Shown: in pieces, positions 1 to 6,886 of the stretch
Layout of the letters: the number at the start of each line of letters is the position of its first letter
Position numbering within the stretch: position 1 is the first letter of the stretch
Assembly (NCBI GenBank): GCA_002327255.1
Contig: DCUM01000189.1
Coordinates: forward strand, 1-8,394
DNA from: a bacterium UBA2214
GTDB taxonomy: Bacteria; Zhuqueibacterota; Zhuqueibacteria; Residuimicrobiales; Residuimicrobiaceae
Direction of reading: 5' to 3'
Length of the DNA stretch: 8,394 nucleotides
The notes under the pieces: model-generated
Seen by the model: the letters and a program-made list of their open reading frames with translations, nothing else
The model's database searches: none
What the model was told of the DNA's origin: nothing
Made by a program: the position numbers and the translations under genes

Positions 1-1861
1 GATAATTGCCGTTGTAATTGGCCTGGTCTGTGGTCAGATTTTCTCCGGTGTTGAATGGCGTAGCCGTTCCGGCACGGCAGGCATATTCCCATTCAGCTTC
101 CGTCGGCAGACGGAAATTGGCTTTCCTTTTTTCACTCATCCAGCGGCAATAGGCAACGGCGTCGTTCCAACTCACATGAAGGACCGGGTGTTGTTTGTCT
201 TTTTGTTCATTCCCTTTGGCATCGCATCTCCAGTTGACGCCGGACTTTTTCGTCCACTCCTTGCCGCTCCATGCGTAGCTGCCGCCGTCTTTATCCGCAT
301 CGGTTATATAGCTGCTTTCGGAGATAAAGGATTCGAACTGCGCCAGAGTGACCGTATGCTTCGCCAGAAAAAAATCGCCAACTTTGACTTGGTGCTGTGT
401 TTCGTCCTCTTTTCTACCATCTTCTTCCCCGGGACTACCCATTAAAAACACCCCCCCTTTTATGAAAAGAAATTCAGCGCCCGCTTGATAAAATTCCTGC
501 GCCATATCCAATCCGGAGAAATCGATTTCCTGTAAAAAATCCGGATTTTCCAATGCTTCCTTCGCAATAAAATATTCAAGAATCGATTTGTGGGCGAATT
601 TCCAGTTACCTTCCATGTCGCGGGTGAGAAGGGACTGGCCGGTTATTTCATAGTCCTGCAAATCAAGATGGTTAGTATGGGCGATTTCGATGGCTGTTTC
701 CTTTTTTAACTCTAACATGTTGGTCTCTTTGCGGCGTCTAAAAATCGCCACGGCGACTTTCCTGGAATAATCACGCAAATCCTGTTTGAATTTTTCACGC
801 TCCACCTGCTGCGGCTTGCGCTTATGGGCTTCCCGATCGATCCATTTTTCCACCAGGGTTTCATAAATCTGTTTTGTACTGGTGAATTCATGCTTTTCTT
901 CCACCAGGTAATCAATGTAACTCAGCAGCATCGGCCGGACCATCAGTTTCGGCGAGTTGCGTACGACAGTAGCGGCTATCTTTTTTTTGCGATAGTTCCA
1001 AAATTTGAATAGCCCATATTTTTTATTGAGATAACTCTTTATTTCCCGGCTGTCAAAAGGAGAAAGATAGAGCTTGGCGAGCGTGTGAAAACCCTTTTCA
1101 TCAAACGTTGGGATTTTAAGCTCATAAGGTTTATCTTCCTGCCCTGGGAAATATTGGGTGCGGCTGGTAATCACCACTTCACGAAAATCGCGCACCGCCT
1201 CAATAATTTCATCGAGGCGGCGGCGAAATCGTTCATCGTCGTTCAATCCATCGGGCACAGAAGGCGGAATTAGCTGCTTGTCTTCATCGAAAGCATCCAG
1301 CAACAGAATCGTATTGCGTGCCTCTTCGGGGGGTATTTGCCTTATCTGATCCATGATGCGGCTGTCGCCGAAGGGGAAAAGACGGATCTTATATTTGCGG
1401 CGGAAATTGAACAGGGAATTATAGCGGACATATAGATTAATTATAAAAGTGGTTTTACCCATGCCAGAATCAGCCAGCACCAGATAAAATTTGTCGCTCT
1501 CTTTTTTTTCATCAAAGGCGGTCTTGATGAAAAAAGGGATCAGGAGTTCAGTAGCGACAAATTTATGGCTGAAGGCTGGTTCTTCTTCGCTGGTGGGGGA
1601 GCAGTTTTGATAACGCGTGGGGATATAAAGTTCGCGCGATCTTTTTACCTTCTGGTAATCAAAATAGGGCGATAAATCTTGTGCGGTTTTTGAGTTTTTA
1701 TAGTGGTTACTGAATAATTGAAGACCTGTTTTCAGGCCATATAAAAGAAGGCCGATCGCCGCGGTCGCGATAATCACACTGACCCCCTTGCTGACCCCCC
1801 AATTCTCAAGAATGGCGGCAAACGGGATGAGTTTTAAAAGCTCTTCTATGACTTTTTCCAT
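1..1861 (-). CDS. Membrane-anchored NACHT NTPase fused to an FGE-sulfatase (SUMF1) domain, C-terminus cut by window edge
   Basis: I translated the minus strand from ATG at 1861; it stays open for 620 codons to base 2 and continues beyond the window. One hydrophobic helix lies at about residues 25-42, so the protein is probably membrane-attached. The NACHT/STAND NTPase core follows. Walker A is ADSGMGKTT (130-138). Walker B is ILLLDAFDED (185-194), with the small residue after the first Asp that is typical of NACHT. The sensor motif is VVITSRT (229-235). A winged-helix-type segment ends in FAHKSILEYFIAKEAL (422-437). An FGE-sulfatase domain starts near 463 (FLFIKGGVFLMGSPGEE) and contains HVSWNDAVAYCRWM (562-575), the hallmark RLPTEAEWEYACRAGT (584-599) and ANYNGNY. 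The architecture implies an ATP-driven signalling switch with a C-type-lectin-like sensor or effector; a defence role is inference. AGGAAAG (1870-1876, read on minus) is the likely ribosome binding site. Base composition is visibly AT-richer than the neighbours. The catalytic or diversified C-terminal end cannot be judged here. Confidence 0.93.
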   Translation of the reverse strand, partial: MEKVIEELLKLIPFAAILENWGVSKGVSVIIATAAIGLLLYGLKTGLQLFSNHYKNSKTAQDLSPYFDYQKVKRSRELYIPTRYQNCSPTSEEEPAFSHKFVATELLIPFFIKTAFDEKKESDKFYLVLADSGMGKTTFIINLYVRYNSLFNFRRKYKIRLFPFGDSRIMDQIRQIPPEEARNTILLLDAFDEDKQLIPPSVPDGLNDDERFRRRLDEIIEAVRDFREVVITSRTQYFPGQEDKPYELKIPTFDEKGFHTLAKLYLSPFDSREIKSYLNKKYGLFKFWNYRKKKIAATVVRNSPKLMVRPMLLSYIDYLVEEKHEFTSTKQIYETLVEKWIDREAHKRKPQQVEREKFKQDLRDYSRKVAVAIFRRRKETNMLELKKETAIEIAHTNHLDLQDYEITGQSLLTRDMEGNWKFAHKSILEYFIAKEALENPDFLQEIDFSGLDMAQEFYQAGAEFLFIKGGVFLMGSPGEEDGRKEDETQHQVKVGDFFLAKHTVTLAQFESFISESSYITDADKDGGSYAWSGKEWTKKSGVNWRCDAKGNEQKDKQHPVLHVSWNDAVAYCRWMSEKRKANFRLPTEAEWEYACRAGTATPFNTGENLTTDQANYNGNY

Positions 1862-1894
1862 ATGCAATTCTTTCCTTTGCCTAGGATGAGTGAA

Positions 1895-1930
1895 CCTGGC
1901 CTGCTCGCCAGGATATGGTTACCATAATCC
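1895..1930. repeat. Two adjacent inverted repeats upstream of the NACHT-FGE gene
   Basis: CCTGGC-(6 nt)-GCCAGG occupies 1895-1912. It abuts a second near-perfect palindrome at 1911-1930, GGATATGGT-T-ACCATAATCC, whose arms match except for one extra base. Both lie 34-70 bases ahead of the NACHT start. No T-run follows on either strand, so an intrinsic terminator is unlikely. A regulator-binding site or 5'-leader hairpins are the simplest readings, but this is inference from symmetry alone. Confidence 0.4.
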
Positions 1931-1948
1931 ATTCTACACCAAAATCAA
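1921..1948 (-). promoter_or_regulatory. Weak candidate promoter for the NACHT-FGE gene
   Basis: Read on the minus strand, TTGATT (1943-1948) and TATGGT (1921-1926) are spaced 16 bases apart, a partial match to -35/-10 elements (4 of 6 each). The proposed -10 falls inside the near-palindrome at 1911-1930, which would suit an operator. Transcription could instead continue from the yceH-like gene, whose stop is 117 bases upstream of the NACHT start. The remaining bases of this gap (1949-1978) are AT-rich and show nothing else. Confidence 0.25.
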
Positions 1949-1978
1949 GAATTTAAAAGTGCAATTAGAGAAAAACAC

Positions 1979-2629
1979 CTATTCAAACTGCGCCTTCCAG
2001 TCTTCAAAAGACTTTTTCAGCAGGCCAAGTTCGTGGGTCAAGGATTCCACCTTCTCCTCCAGGGCCGCGATGCGGACGCGATCGCCCTCGTCGGTCGCAT
2101 CCGGCGCAAAGTTCCAGGCGGACAAATCCGGCTCGCCGCAGAGCAGGTGCACGTAGCGCTGCTCCTTTTGGCCGGGCTGCCGCGGCAGCTGCCGGATGAA
2201 GGGTTTGTCACCCGCGGTCAACTCCTGCAGCACCGCATCGACCCCGGATAAATCTGCAAAGGAGAACATGCGCTCCGCGCGGCCGCGCAGCTCACCCGGC
2301 GTCTGCGGCCCGCGCAGCATCAGCTCGCAGAGAATGGCCACCTGCGCATCGCCGAGATGCAGTTTCTCCTTGAAGTAGTGACGGTATTTTGGCGTGCGAA
2401 TGCCCGCCCCCGTCACCACCGCGGCAAATCCTTTGGCGCGCACCCGATCCAGCACCCGCTGCACGGTCACTTCATCATATTGAACGACCGGATTGCGGTT
2501 CGATTTCTGATTGCAGGCATTGGTGATGGCGTTCACCGTCATCGGATAATATTCCGGCGTCGTCAGCTCTTTTTCCACCAGACACGCCAGGACGCGCGCT
2601 TCTTCCTGATCCAGCATCAAATCCATCAT
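1979..2629 (-). CDS. yceH: YceH/DUF480 (UPF0502) family winged-helix protein
   Basis: This 216-residue protein is the usual full length for the DUF480/YceH family. It begins with the family signature LDQEEARVLACLVEKELTTPEYYPMTVNAITNACNQ (split across residues 6-41), then SNRNPVV (43-49) and the first winged-helix region ending near TPKYRHYF (79-86). A second winged-helix repeat covers about 90-165 (QVAILCELMLRGPQTPGELRGR, then RYVHLLCGEP). Residues about 184-212 form a predicted coiled coil (RIAALEEKVESLTHELGLLKK), so it probably oligomerises. The double winged helix suggests nucleic-acid or protein binding, but the biological role of the family is not well defined. GGGAG lies 6 bases before the ATG at 2629; a second ATG follows directly and a third at codon 5, so the exact start is uncertain by a few residues. 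It is divergent from the GH27 gene. Confidence 0.93.
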   Translation of the reverse strand: MMDLMLDQEEARVLACLVEKELTTPEYYPMTVNAITNACNQKSNRNPVVQYDEVTVQRVLDRVRAKGFAAVVTGAGIRTPKYRHYFKEKLHLGDAQVAILCELMLRGPQTPGELRGRAERMFSFADLSGVDAVLQELTAGDKPFIRQLPRQPGQKEQRYVHLLCGEPDLSAWNFAPDATDEGDRVRIAALEEKVESLTHELGLLKKSFEDWKAQFE

Positions 2630-2664
2630 TTTCTCTCCCGGGAATGGCGGTTTGTTCTTTTTTT

Positions 2665-2693
2665 AAAATAATAATCCAGGGGCAAATAACCAA
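2665..2693 (-). promoter_or_regulatory. Candidate sigma-70-like promoter for the yceH-like gene
   Basis: On the minus strand TTGGTT (2688-2693) and TATTTT (2665-2670) are separated by exactly 17 bases, giving a start site near 2658 and a leader of about 30 bases before the ATG at 2629. The elements match consensus only partly, so this is a plausible but unproven promoter. The stretch 2701-2800 between the two divergent promoters holds no recognisable feature. Confidence 0.4.
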
Positions 2694-2807
2694 CATCTTT
2701 TACTCCTTCCCTTGCCCACTCCCCGCTGCATCGCCTCAGAGCGGATTACACCATTGCCGGGCCGGTGCTTGCCCTCTGCTCCTCCATCGTGCCAAATAAA
2801 AATGTGC

Positions 2808-2838
2808 TTTGACCATTCTCATATTTGCCGTAACTTTT
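2808..2838 (+). promoter_or_regulatory. Bacteroidota-type promoter for the GH27 gene (TTTG-N19-TAnnTTT)
   Basis: TTTG at 2808-2811 is followed after exactly 19 bases by TAACTTTT at 2831-2838. The known Bacteroides primary-sigma promoter is TTTG, about 19 bases, TAnnTTTG; here only the last G is missing. The start site would be near 2845, leaving a leader of roughly 25 bases. A poorer sigma-70 reading overlaps it (TTGACC, 16 bases, TAACTT), so a standard sigma factor might use the same place. Confidence 0.5.
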
Positions 2839-2856
2839 AGCAGGCAATCTATTGAC

Positions 2857-2863
2857 AAAGGAG
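2857..2863 (+). promoter_or_regulatory. Strong Shine-Dalgarno for the GH27 gene
   Basis: AAAGGAG sits 7 bases upstream of the ATG at 2871 and fixes the start there; the signal peptide begins at once after this codon. The strong site is notable beside a Bacteroidota-type promoter, because Bacteroidota genes seldom carry one. Confidence 0.7.
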
Positions 2864-2870
2864 ACGGGTC

Positions 2871-4079
2871 ATGCGAAAAAGTATCTTGATTTTAGCCCTC
2901 TGCCTCGCTGCTTCTGTGCAGGCGCAGAAATTCGCCGGACTGGCGCCGACGCCGCCCATGGGCTGGAACAGCTGGAACAAGTTCGGCTGCGATGTCGACG
3001 AAGCACTCATCCGCGCCACCGCCGACGCCATGGCCGCCAGCGGCATGAAAGCCGCCGGCTATCAGTATGTCGTCATCGACGACTGCTGGCACGGCCAGCG
3101 CGATTCCCTCGGCTTCATCCATCCCGATCCGCAGCGCTTCCCGTCGGGCATGAAGGCGCTGGCGGACTACATCCACAGCAAGGGATTGAAATTCGGCATC
3201 TATTCCGACGCGGGCTGGAAGACCTGCGCCGGACGCCCCGGCAGCCGCGGCCGAGAATTTCAGGACGCGCAGACCTACGCCGCATGGGGCATCGATTACC
3301 TCAAATACGACTGGTGCCATAGCGACGACCTCGCCGCCAAAGGCGCCTACAAAACCATGAGCGAGGCCATCCATCACGCCGGAAGACCCATTGTCTTCAG
3401 CCTGTGCGAATGGGGCAGCAACAAGCCCTGGGAATGGGCCCGGGAGGTCGGCCACCTCTGGCGCACCACCGGCGACATCGCCGTCGTTTTCGATGGCATC
3501 GTGGATCATGGCACCTGGAAATCGTGGGGCGTGATGCAGATTCTCGATATGCAGGAAGGACTGCGCGTTTATGCCGGACCCGATCACTGGAACGATCCGG
3601 ACATGATGGAGGTGGGCAACGGCATGACCGTCAGCGAGGACCGCGCTCATTTTTCCATGTGGTGCATGCTCGCCGCGCCCCTCATGGCGGGCAATGATCT
3701 GCGCACCATGAACGCCGAAACCAGGGCCATCCTCACCAATGCCCAGGCCATCGCCATCAATCAGGATCCGCTGGGCATTCAGGGACTGAAGTATTTCGCC
3801 CAGGACAGCCTGGAAATCTGGTTCAAACCGCTGCAGCAGGAGGAATGGGCGGCCTGTTTTCTCAACCGCAGCCGGCTCAGCAAGCCGGTGACCTTCAACT
3901 GGGACGAGCATCACATCGTGGATGAATTCAGCAAACGCGAGATCGATTTTACCAGGGCGAGCTGGAAATTATTCGATGTGTGGGCGAACAGGGAGATGGG
4001 GACGACGAAGAAACCGCTTGGCGTGCAGATTCCATCTCACGATGTCCTGCTGCTGCGGCTGACGGCGTTGAAAAAATAG
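2871..4079 (+). CDS. Secreted GH27 alpha-galactosidase
   Basis: This 402-residue glycoside hydrolase family 27 enzyme probably releases terminal alpha-1,6- or related galactosyl residues outside the cytoplasm. Residues 1-18 are a signal peptide with likely cleavage at VQA|Q. The TIM barrel starts with the hallmark TPPMGWNSWNKFGC (27-40). VIDDCW (68-73) carries substrate-binding aspartates. YLKYDWC (143-149) contains the predicted nucleophile D147, and WRTTGDI (197-203) the predicted acid/base D202, by alignment with human alpha-galactosidase A D170 and D231. CEWG (179-182) keeps the Glu that selects galactose over N-acetylgalactosamine in the human enzymes. DHWNDPDMMEVGN (238-250), AAPLMAGNDLR and AIAINQDPLG (294-302) are further family blocks. 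Residues from about 305 form the usual C-terminal beta-sandwich. The gene is intact and high-GC, and stands convergent to the pectinase gene with a terminator between them. Specificity for galactomannan, raffinose or pectin side chains cannot be read from sequence. Confidence 0.95.
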   Translation: MRKSILILALCLAASVQAQKFAGLAPTPPMGWNSWNKFGCDVDEALIRATADAMAASGMKAAGYQYVVIDDCWHGQRDSLGFIHPDPQRFPSGMKALADYIHSKGLKFGIYSDAGWKTCAGRPGSRGREFQDAQTYAAWGIDYLKYDWCHSDDLAAKGAYKTMSEAIHHAGRPIVFSLCEWGSNKPWEWAREVGHLWRTTGDIAVVFDGIVDHGTWKSWGVMQILDMQEGLRVYAGPDHWNDPDMMEVGNGMTVSEDRAHFSMWCMLAAPLMAGNDLRTMNAETRAILTNAQAIAINQDPLGIQGLKYFAQDSLEIWFKPLQQEEWAACFLNRSRLSKPVTFNWDEHHIVDEFSKREIDFTRASWKLFDVWANREMGTTKKPLGVQIPSHDVLLLRLTALKK

Positions 4080-4101
4080 CGCCTGGCATAAAAACCCTCA
4101 C

Positions 4102-4152
4102 AAAAAGCCACAAAGGGCAGAGATACAAGAGCTGTTCCTTGTGGCTTTTTTT
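4102..4152. terminator. Bidirectional intrinsic terminator between convergent genes
   Basis: AAAAAGCCACAA (4102-4113) pairs perfectly with TTGTGGCTTTTT (4139-4150), and the stem can extend inward by AGG/CCT with a one-base bulge. Seven T residues (4146-4152) follow on the plus strand, and the A-run gives five T residues on the minus strand, so it can end both the GH27 transcript and the PL10-GH28 transcript. It starts 22 bases after the GH27 stop. Confidence 0.8.
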
Positions 4153-4214
4153 ATCTCCAATCCATCGTCTGCCCTGCAAATGTTCCGTGCTTTCTGTGGC
4201 GACCTCTTTGCTCA
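4115..4214. repeat. Degenerate intergenic repeat-like sequence between the convergent genes
   Basis: GGGCAGA (4115-4121) recurs inverted as TCTGCCC (4168-4174). The minus strand of 4175-4214 reads as loosely periodic units (CCACTGAGCAAAGAG, GCCACAGAAAGCACGG). This kind of CACAGAG/CACAAAG-rich sequence is common between genes in many environmental genomes and yields spurious peptides rich in 'TESTEH' and 'HKE'. It is probably a decayed non-coding repeat. Confidence 0.35.
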
Positions 4215-6803
4215 GTGGGCCACACCATTGATGACAACACCTTTGCACTTTTCGACTGTAAAAGCCGGCGGGATGACCGCTTCTATCCTGGCCCCCACGA
4301 AGACGATGTCTTGTGCGTGGCTGATGCGAACGCCCTTTTTCGCCGTGATATCGATATTTTCCATCGTGATATTCCGCAGCGGCAGCTCCGGCAAGCCATT
4401 CATCACGATGGCGTCACCCGCACCGCGACAGACGATATCCCTGAACTCGATTTTCTCAAAAATCGGCGTCTCTTCGCTCACCGCAGGCGGCGGCGCAGCG
4501 CCTTTTGCAGCGCCCGTATAAAAAAGATCGAAGAGGATGGCCTCTCCCGCAATGTCGATCATCTGAATGTCGTGAATGAAGATATCGCGCACCCGGCCGC
4601 CACGGCCGCGCGCGCTCTTGAAACGCAATCCGACATCGGTGCCGATGAACGTGCACTGCGACACCCAGATCTTTTCCGCGCCGCCCGACATCTCGCTGCC
4701 GATGGTGAAACCGCCATGCCCGTGATAGACCGTGCAATTCTGCACCACGATCCGTTCGCTGGGACGCCCGCGGCGGCGGCCCTCCGCATCCCTGCCGGAC
4801 TTGATGCAGATGGCATCGTCCCCCACATCAAAGCTGCAATGCGTCACCAGCACGTTTTTGCACGACTCGAGATCGAGGCCGTCTCCGTTCTGCGAATACC
4901 AGGGATTGCGCACGGTGATGTTGCGGATGATCAGATTCTCGCACAGCAGCGGATGAATGTTCCACGCCGGTGAATTTTGAAACGTGGGACCGTCGAGTAA
5001 AACATTTCTGCAGTTGACCAGCCGGATCATCACCGGACGCAAATAGGCCCGGACCGGCTCGACGTCGGCGCGGCTGATGGGGCGACCCCTGTTGCGCAGG
5101 GAATCGAGATAGGCCTCGCCGCGCAGGGCGGCCGCCGTGGGCCACCAGATTTTGCCCGCCTTGTCGACGACGCCGCCCGAGGCGCGCAACAGCCGCCACT
5201 GATTGCCGCTGAGTTTGAACTGTTTCACCGGCCGCCAGGCATCACCCGATCCGTCGATGATGCCCGTTCCGGTGATGGCGATGTTTTCGGCCTCCACGGC
5301 GTTGATGGGCGAGGTGCAGCGCCACTGCGCCTCGCCCTCAAAGTTTGCGGCGATCACCGGATAGTCCTCATAATTTCGGCTGAATCGCAGCAGCGCGCCC
5401 GCCTCAAGATGCAGGTTGACGCGGCTGGCGAGATGAATCGGGCCGCTGAGCCACAGACCGCGCGGAATCACCACGCGGCCGCCACCGGCCTGCGCACAGG
5501 CGGCGATCGCCTTGTTGATGGCTTCGGTGTTGGCGATCTCGCCCCCCGCCACTGCGCCGTACGCCACAATATGGAAATCGCGTTTGGCAAAGGCCGGCAC
5601 TTCCAGGTCCGGGAAATCAAACGGCACACCGCTGATGCTGATTGTGTTCCCAGCCGGCCGTGTCTGAAAAGCGGTGGTCTGAGATCCCCACCTGGCCTGC
5701 CAGGCCGGCCAGTCGCGCTGCAGCAGAACAGCCGGCCAGTCGCCGAGCCAGGCATAATCGTTGCGCCGTTCCGAAGATATCTCCGCCATATCAAAGTATA
5801 TCCTGCCGTCGCGGTCGCTGAAAAAGGGTTTGTTCGGGCCGATGAGATAGAAACGCGCCCACAGGGGCGGCGCTGTCACGTCATGCACCACAACTTTGTT
5901 GAACCCGATCGGACTGGAGGCATCGCGGACATGATCGACGCGAATCCCGGTGATTTTGACTCTTTCGAACCAGTCCACTGCGCCGCGAATGGCGTTCGCA
6001 ACAGCCGGCGAGGGAGGATCGATGCCCATCAGAAACTGCACGATGGCGACCGATTCCTTGCCGCTGAGCGATATCAGCTCGTAGGCCCGCGCCGGGGCCG
6101 GGAGCAGCGTTTCCTCATCATACTGCGCACACCAGCCCGTGGGCTTGCCATCCTCTTCGAGCTGGGTCGCCAGGATGCAGGTGATCCCCTTGTGAACGGC
6201 CGCGGTAGCGCGTTCCCGCCTCGCCCTGTCGACAAAGGCATAGGCCCCCTCCTCCTCAACCACGGCGCGCAGCAGGCAGAGGACGCCGATCATGGCGTCG
6301 TCATTATAGGTGATGCGGGAGTAGTAACCCTTGAGCAGGGGATAAAATTGCGGCCAGCCGCCGTTGTCGTACTGCGCTTCCAGAAGATAATCGAGTCCGC
6401 GCTCAAAGGAGGCAACATAGCGCGGCTCGGCATGGTTCCCTATCATCCTGGCAAGAAAAAAAAGCTGGGTATAGGTGGCGCTGTTGTCGATGGTGGCGTA
6501 GGGTTCGTCGGGATGGGCGGCCAGTTTTTGCCGCTGCGGCGCCGCAACCGCTTTGGTCATGTCGATATTCTTGGGCCAGCCGCCGCTGGCGCGCTGGTAG
6601 AGCAACACATTCTCGGCGACTGTCAGCGCCTCTTTGGTCGCGTACCAGGAGGCCTCGCGGCTCATGAGGGCGGCCCAGGTGGGCGATGAAAATGAGACCG
6701 CAAAGGGCTGCTGCGCCCCCCATCCGGCTTGCGCGATGATAACCAAAAAAAACGTCGTTCTCAATAAGCCTTTTCCTGCTGACACACCAATACGGGTTTG
6801 CAT
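4212..6803 (-). CDS. Secreted bifunctional pectinase: PL10 pectate lyase fused to GH28 polygalacturonase
   Basis: This 863-residue protein carries two complete pectin-degrading modules. Residues 1-30 are a signal peptide (positive N-region, hydrophobic LLRTTFFLVIIA), cleaved around AQA or GWGA. Residues about 40-378 are a PL10 pectate lyase: GGWPKN (74-79), ATIDNSATYTQ (103-113), GGWPQFYP (148-155), ITYNDDAM (164-171), GWCAQYDEETLLPAPARAYE (223-242), SLSGKES (245-251), and the terminal ERRNDYAWLGDWP block. It would cleave polygalacturonate by calcium-assisted beta-elimination. Residues about 394-863 are a GH28 beta-helix hydrolase: entry FDFPDLEVPAF, then NGD (639-641), GDD (661-663), GHG (695-697) and RFK (727-729), the four classic active-site blocks. 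It would hydrolyse galacturonosyl bonds; exo or endo action is not decidable here. The linker is short (about 379-393). AGAGG lies 10 bases before the start. The gene is probably co-transcribed with the esterase upstream. Confidence 0.93.
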   Translation of the reverse strand: MQTRIGVSAGKGLLRTTFFLVIIAQAGWGAQQPFAVSFSSPTWAALMSREASWYATKEALTVAENVLLYQRASGGWPKNIDMTKAVAAPQRQKLAAHPDEPYATIDNSATYTQLFFLARMIGNHAEPRYVASFERGLDYLLEAQYDNGGWPQFYPLLKGYYSRITYNDDAMIGVLCLLRAVVEEEGAYAFVDRARRERATAAVHKGITCILATQLEEDGKPTGWCAQYDEETLLPAPARAYELISLSGKESVAIVQFLMGIDPPSPAVANAIRGAVDWFERVKITGIRVDHVRDASSPIGFNKVVVHDVTAPPLWARFYLIGPNKPFFSDRDGRIYFDMAEISSERRNDYAWLGDWPAVLLQRDWPAWQARWGSQTTAFQTRPAGNTISISGVPFDFPDLEVPAFAKRDFHIVAYGAVAGGEIANTEAINKAIAACAQAGGGRVVIPRGLWLSGPIHLASRVNLHLEAGALLRFSRNYEDYPVIAANFEGEAQWRCTSPINAVEAENIAITGTGIIDGSGDAWRPVKQFKLSGNQWRLLRASGGVVDKAGKIWWPTAAALRGEAYLDSLRNRGRPISRADVEPVRAYLRPVMIRLVNCRNVLLDGPTFQNSPAWNIHPLLCENLIIRNITVRNPWYSQNGDGLDLESCKNVLVTHCSFDVGDDAICIKSGRDAEGRRRGRPSERIVVQNCTVYHGHGGFTIGSEMSGGAEKIWVSQCTFIGTDVGLRFKSARGRGGRVRDIFIHDIQMIDIAGEAILFDLFYTGAAKGAAPPPAVSEETPIFEKIEFRDIVCRGAGDAIVMNGLPELPLRNITMENIDITAKKGVRISHAQDIVFVGARIEAVIPPAFTVEKCKGVVINGVAH

Positions 6804-6833
6804 CTATTTTTTTCCTCTGTTTTCCAACACACC

Positions 6834-6847
6834 AGCGTATCAACGCT
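6834..6847. repeat. Short inverted repeat in the leader of the pectinase gene
   Basis: AGCGT-ATCA-ACGCT is a perfect 5-bp inverted repeat, 31 bases upstream of the PL10-GH28 start. It could be a small operator half-pair or a weak hairpin, but a match this short may be chance. Confidence 0.2.
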
Positions 6848-6886
6848 TCAACCTTGCAACATACCACACGCCAACGATCCCAATTC

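Noticed and set aside
176..445. 89-codon plus-strand frame with a hydrophobic start
   Set aside because: It is antisense to the FGE domain of the NACHT-FGE gene, which has clear family motifs in the other strand.
1..470. FGE domain as a stand-alone sulfatase activator
   Set aside because: It is in the same continuous frame as the NACHT domain, no sulfatase gene is in the window, and the catalytic cysteine region is not visible.
1895..1912. CCTGGC/GCCAGG hairpin as terminator of the yceH-like gene
   Set aside because: No T-run follows on the minus strand and the loop and stem are small; kept only as an inverted repeat.
2892..3914. 340-codon open frame on the minus strand
   Set aside because: It lies entirely antisense to the GH27 gene, whose catalytic motifs are intact. 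Its translation is low-complexity in A, G, V and H as expected for a high-GC shadow frame.
3949..4248. 99-codon minus-strand frame with 'EVATESTEH' and 'KSHKE' segments
   Set aside because: It spans the GH27 3' end, the terminator hairpin and repeat-like spacer; this peptide type is a well-known artefact of intergenic repeats.
5409..6689. 426-codon open frame on the plus strand
   Set aside because: It is antisense to the PL10-GH28 gene and has no recognisable domain; its length is explained by high GC and codon phasing.
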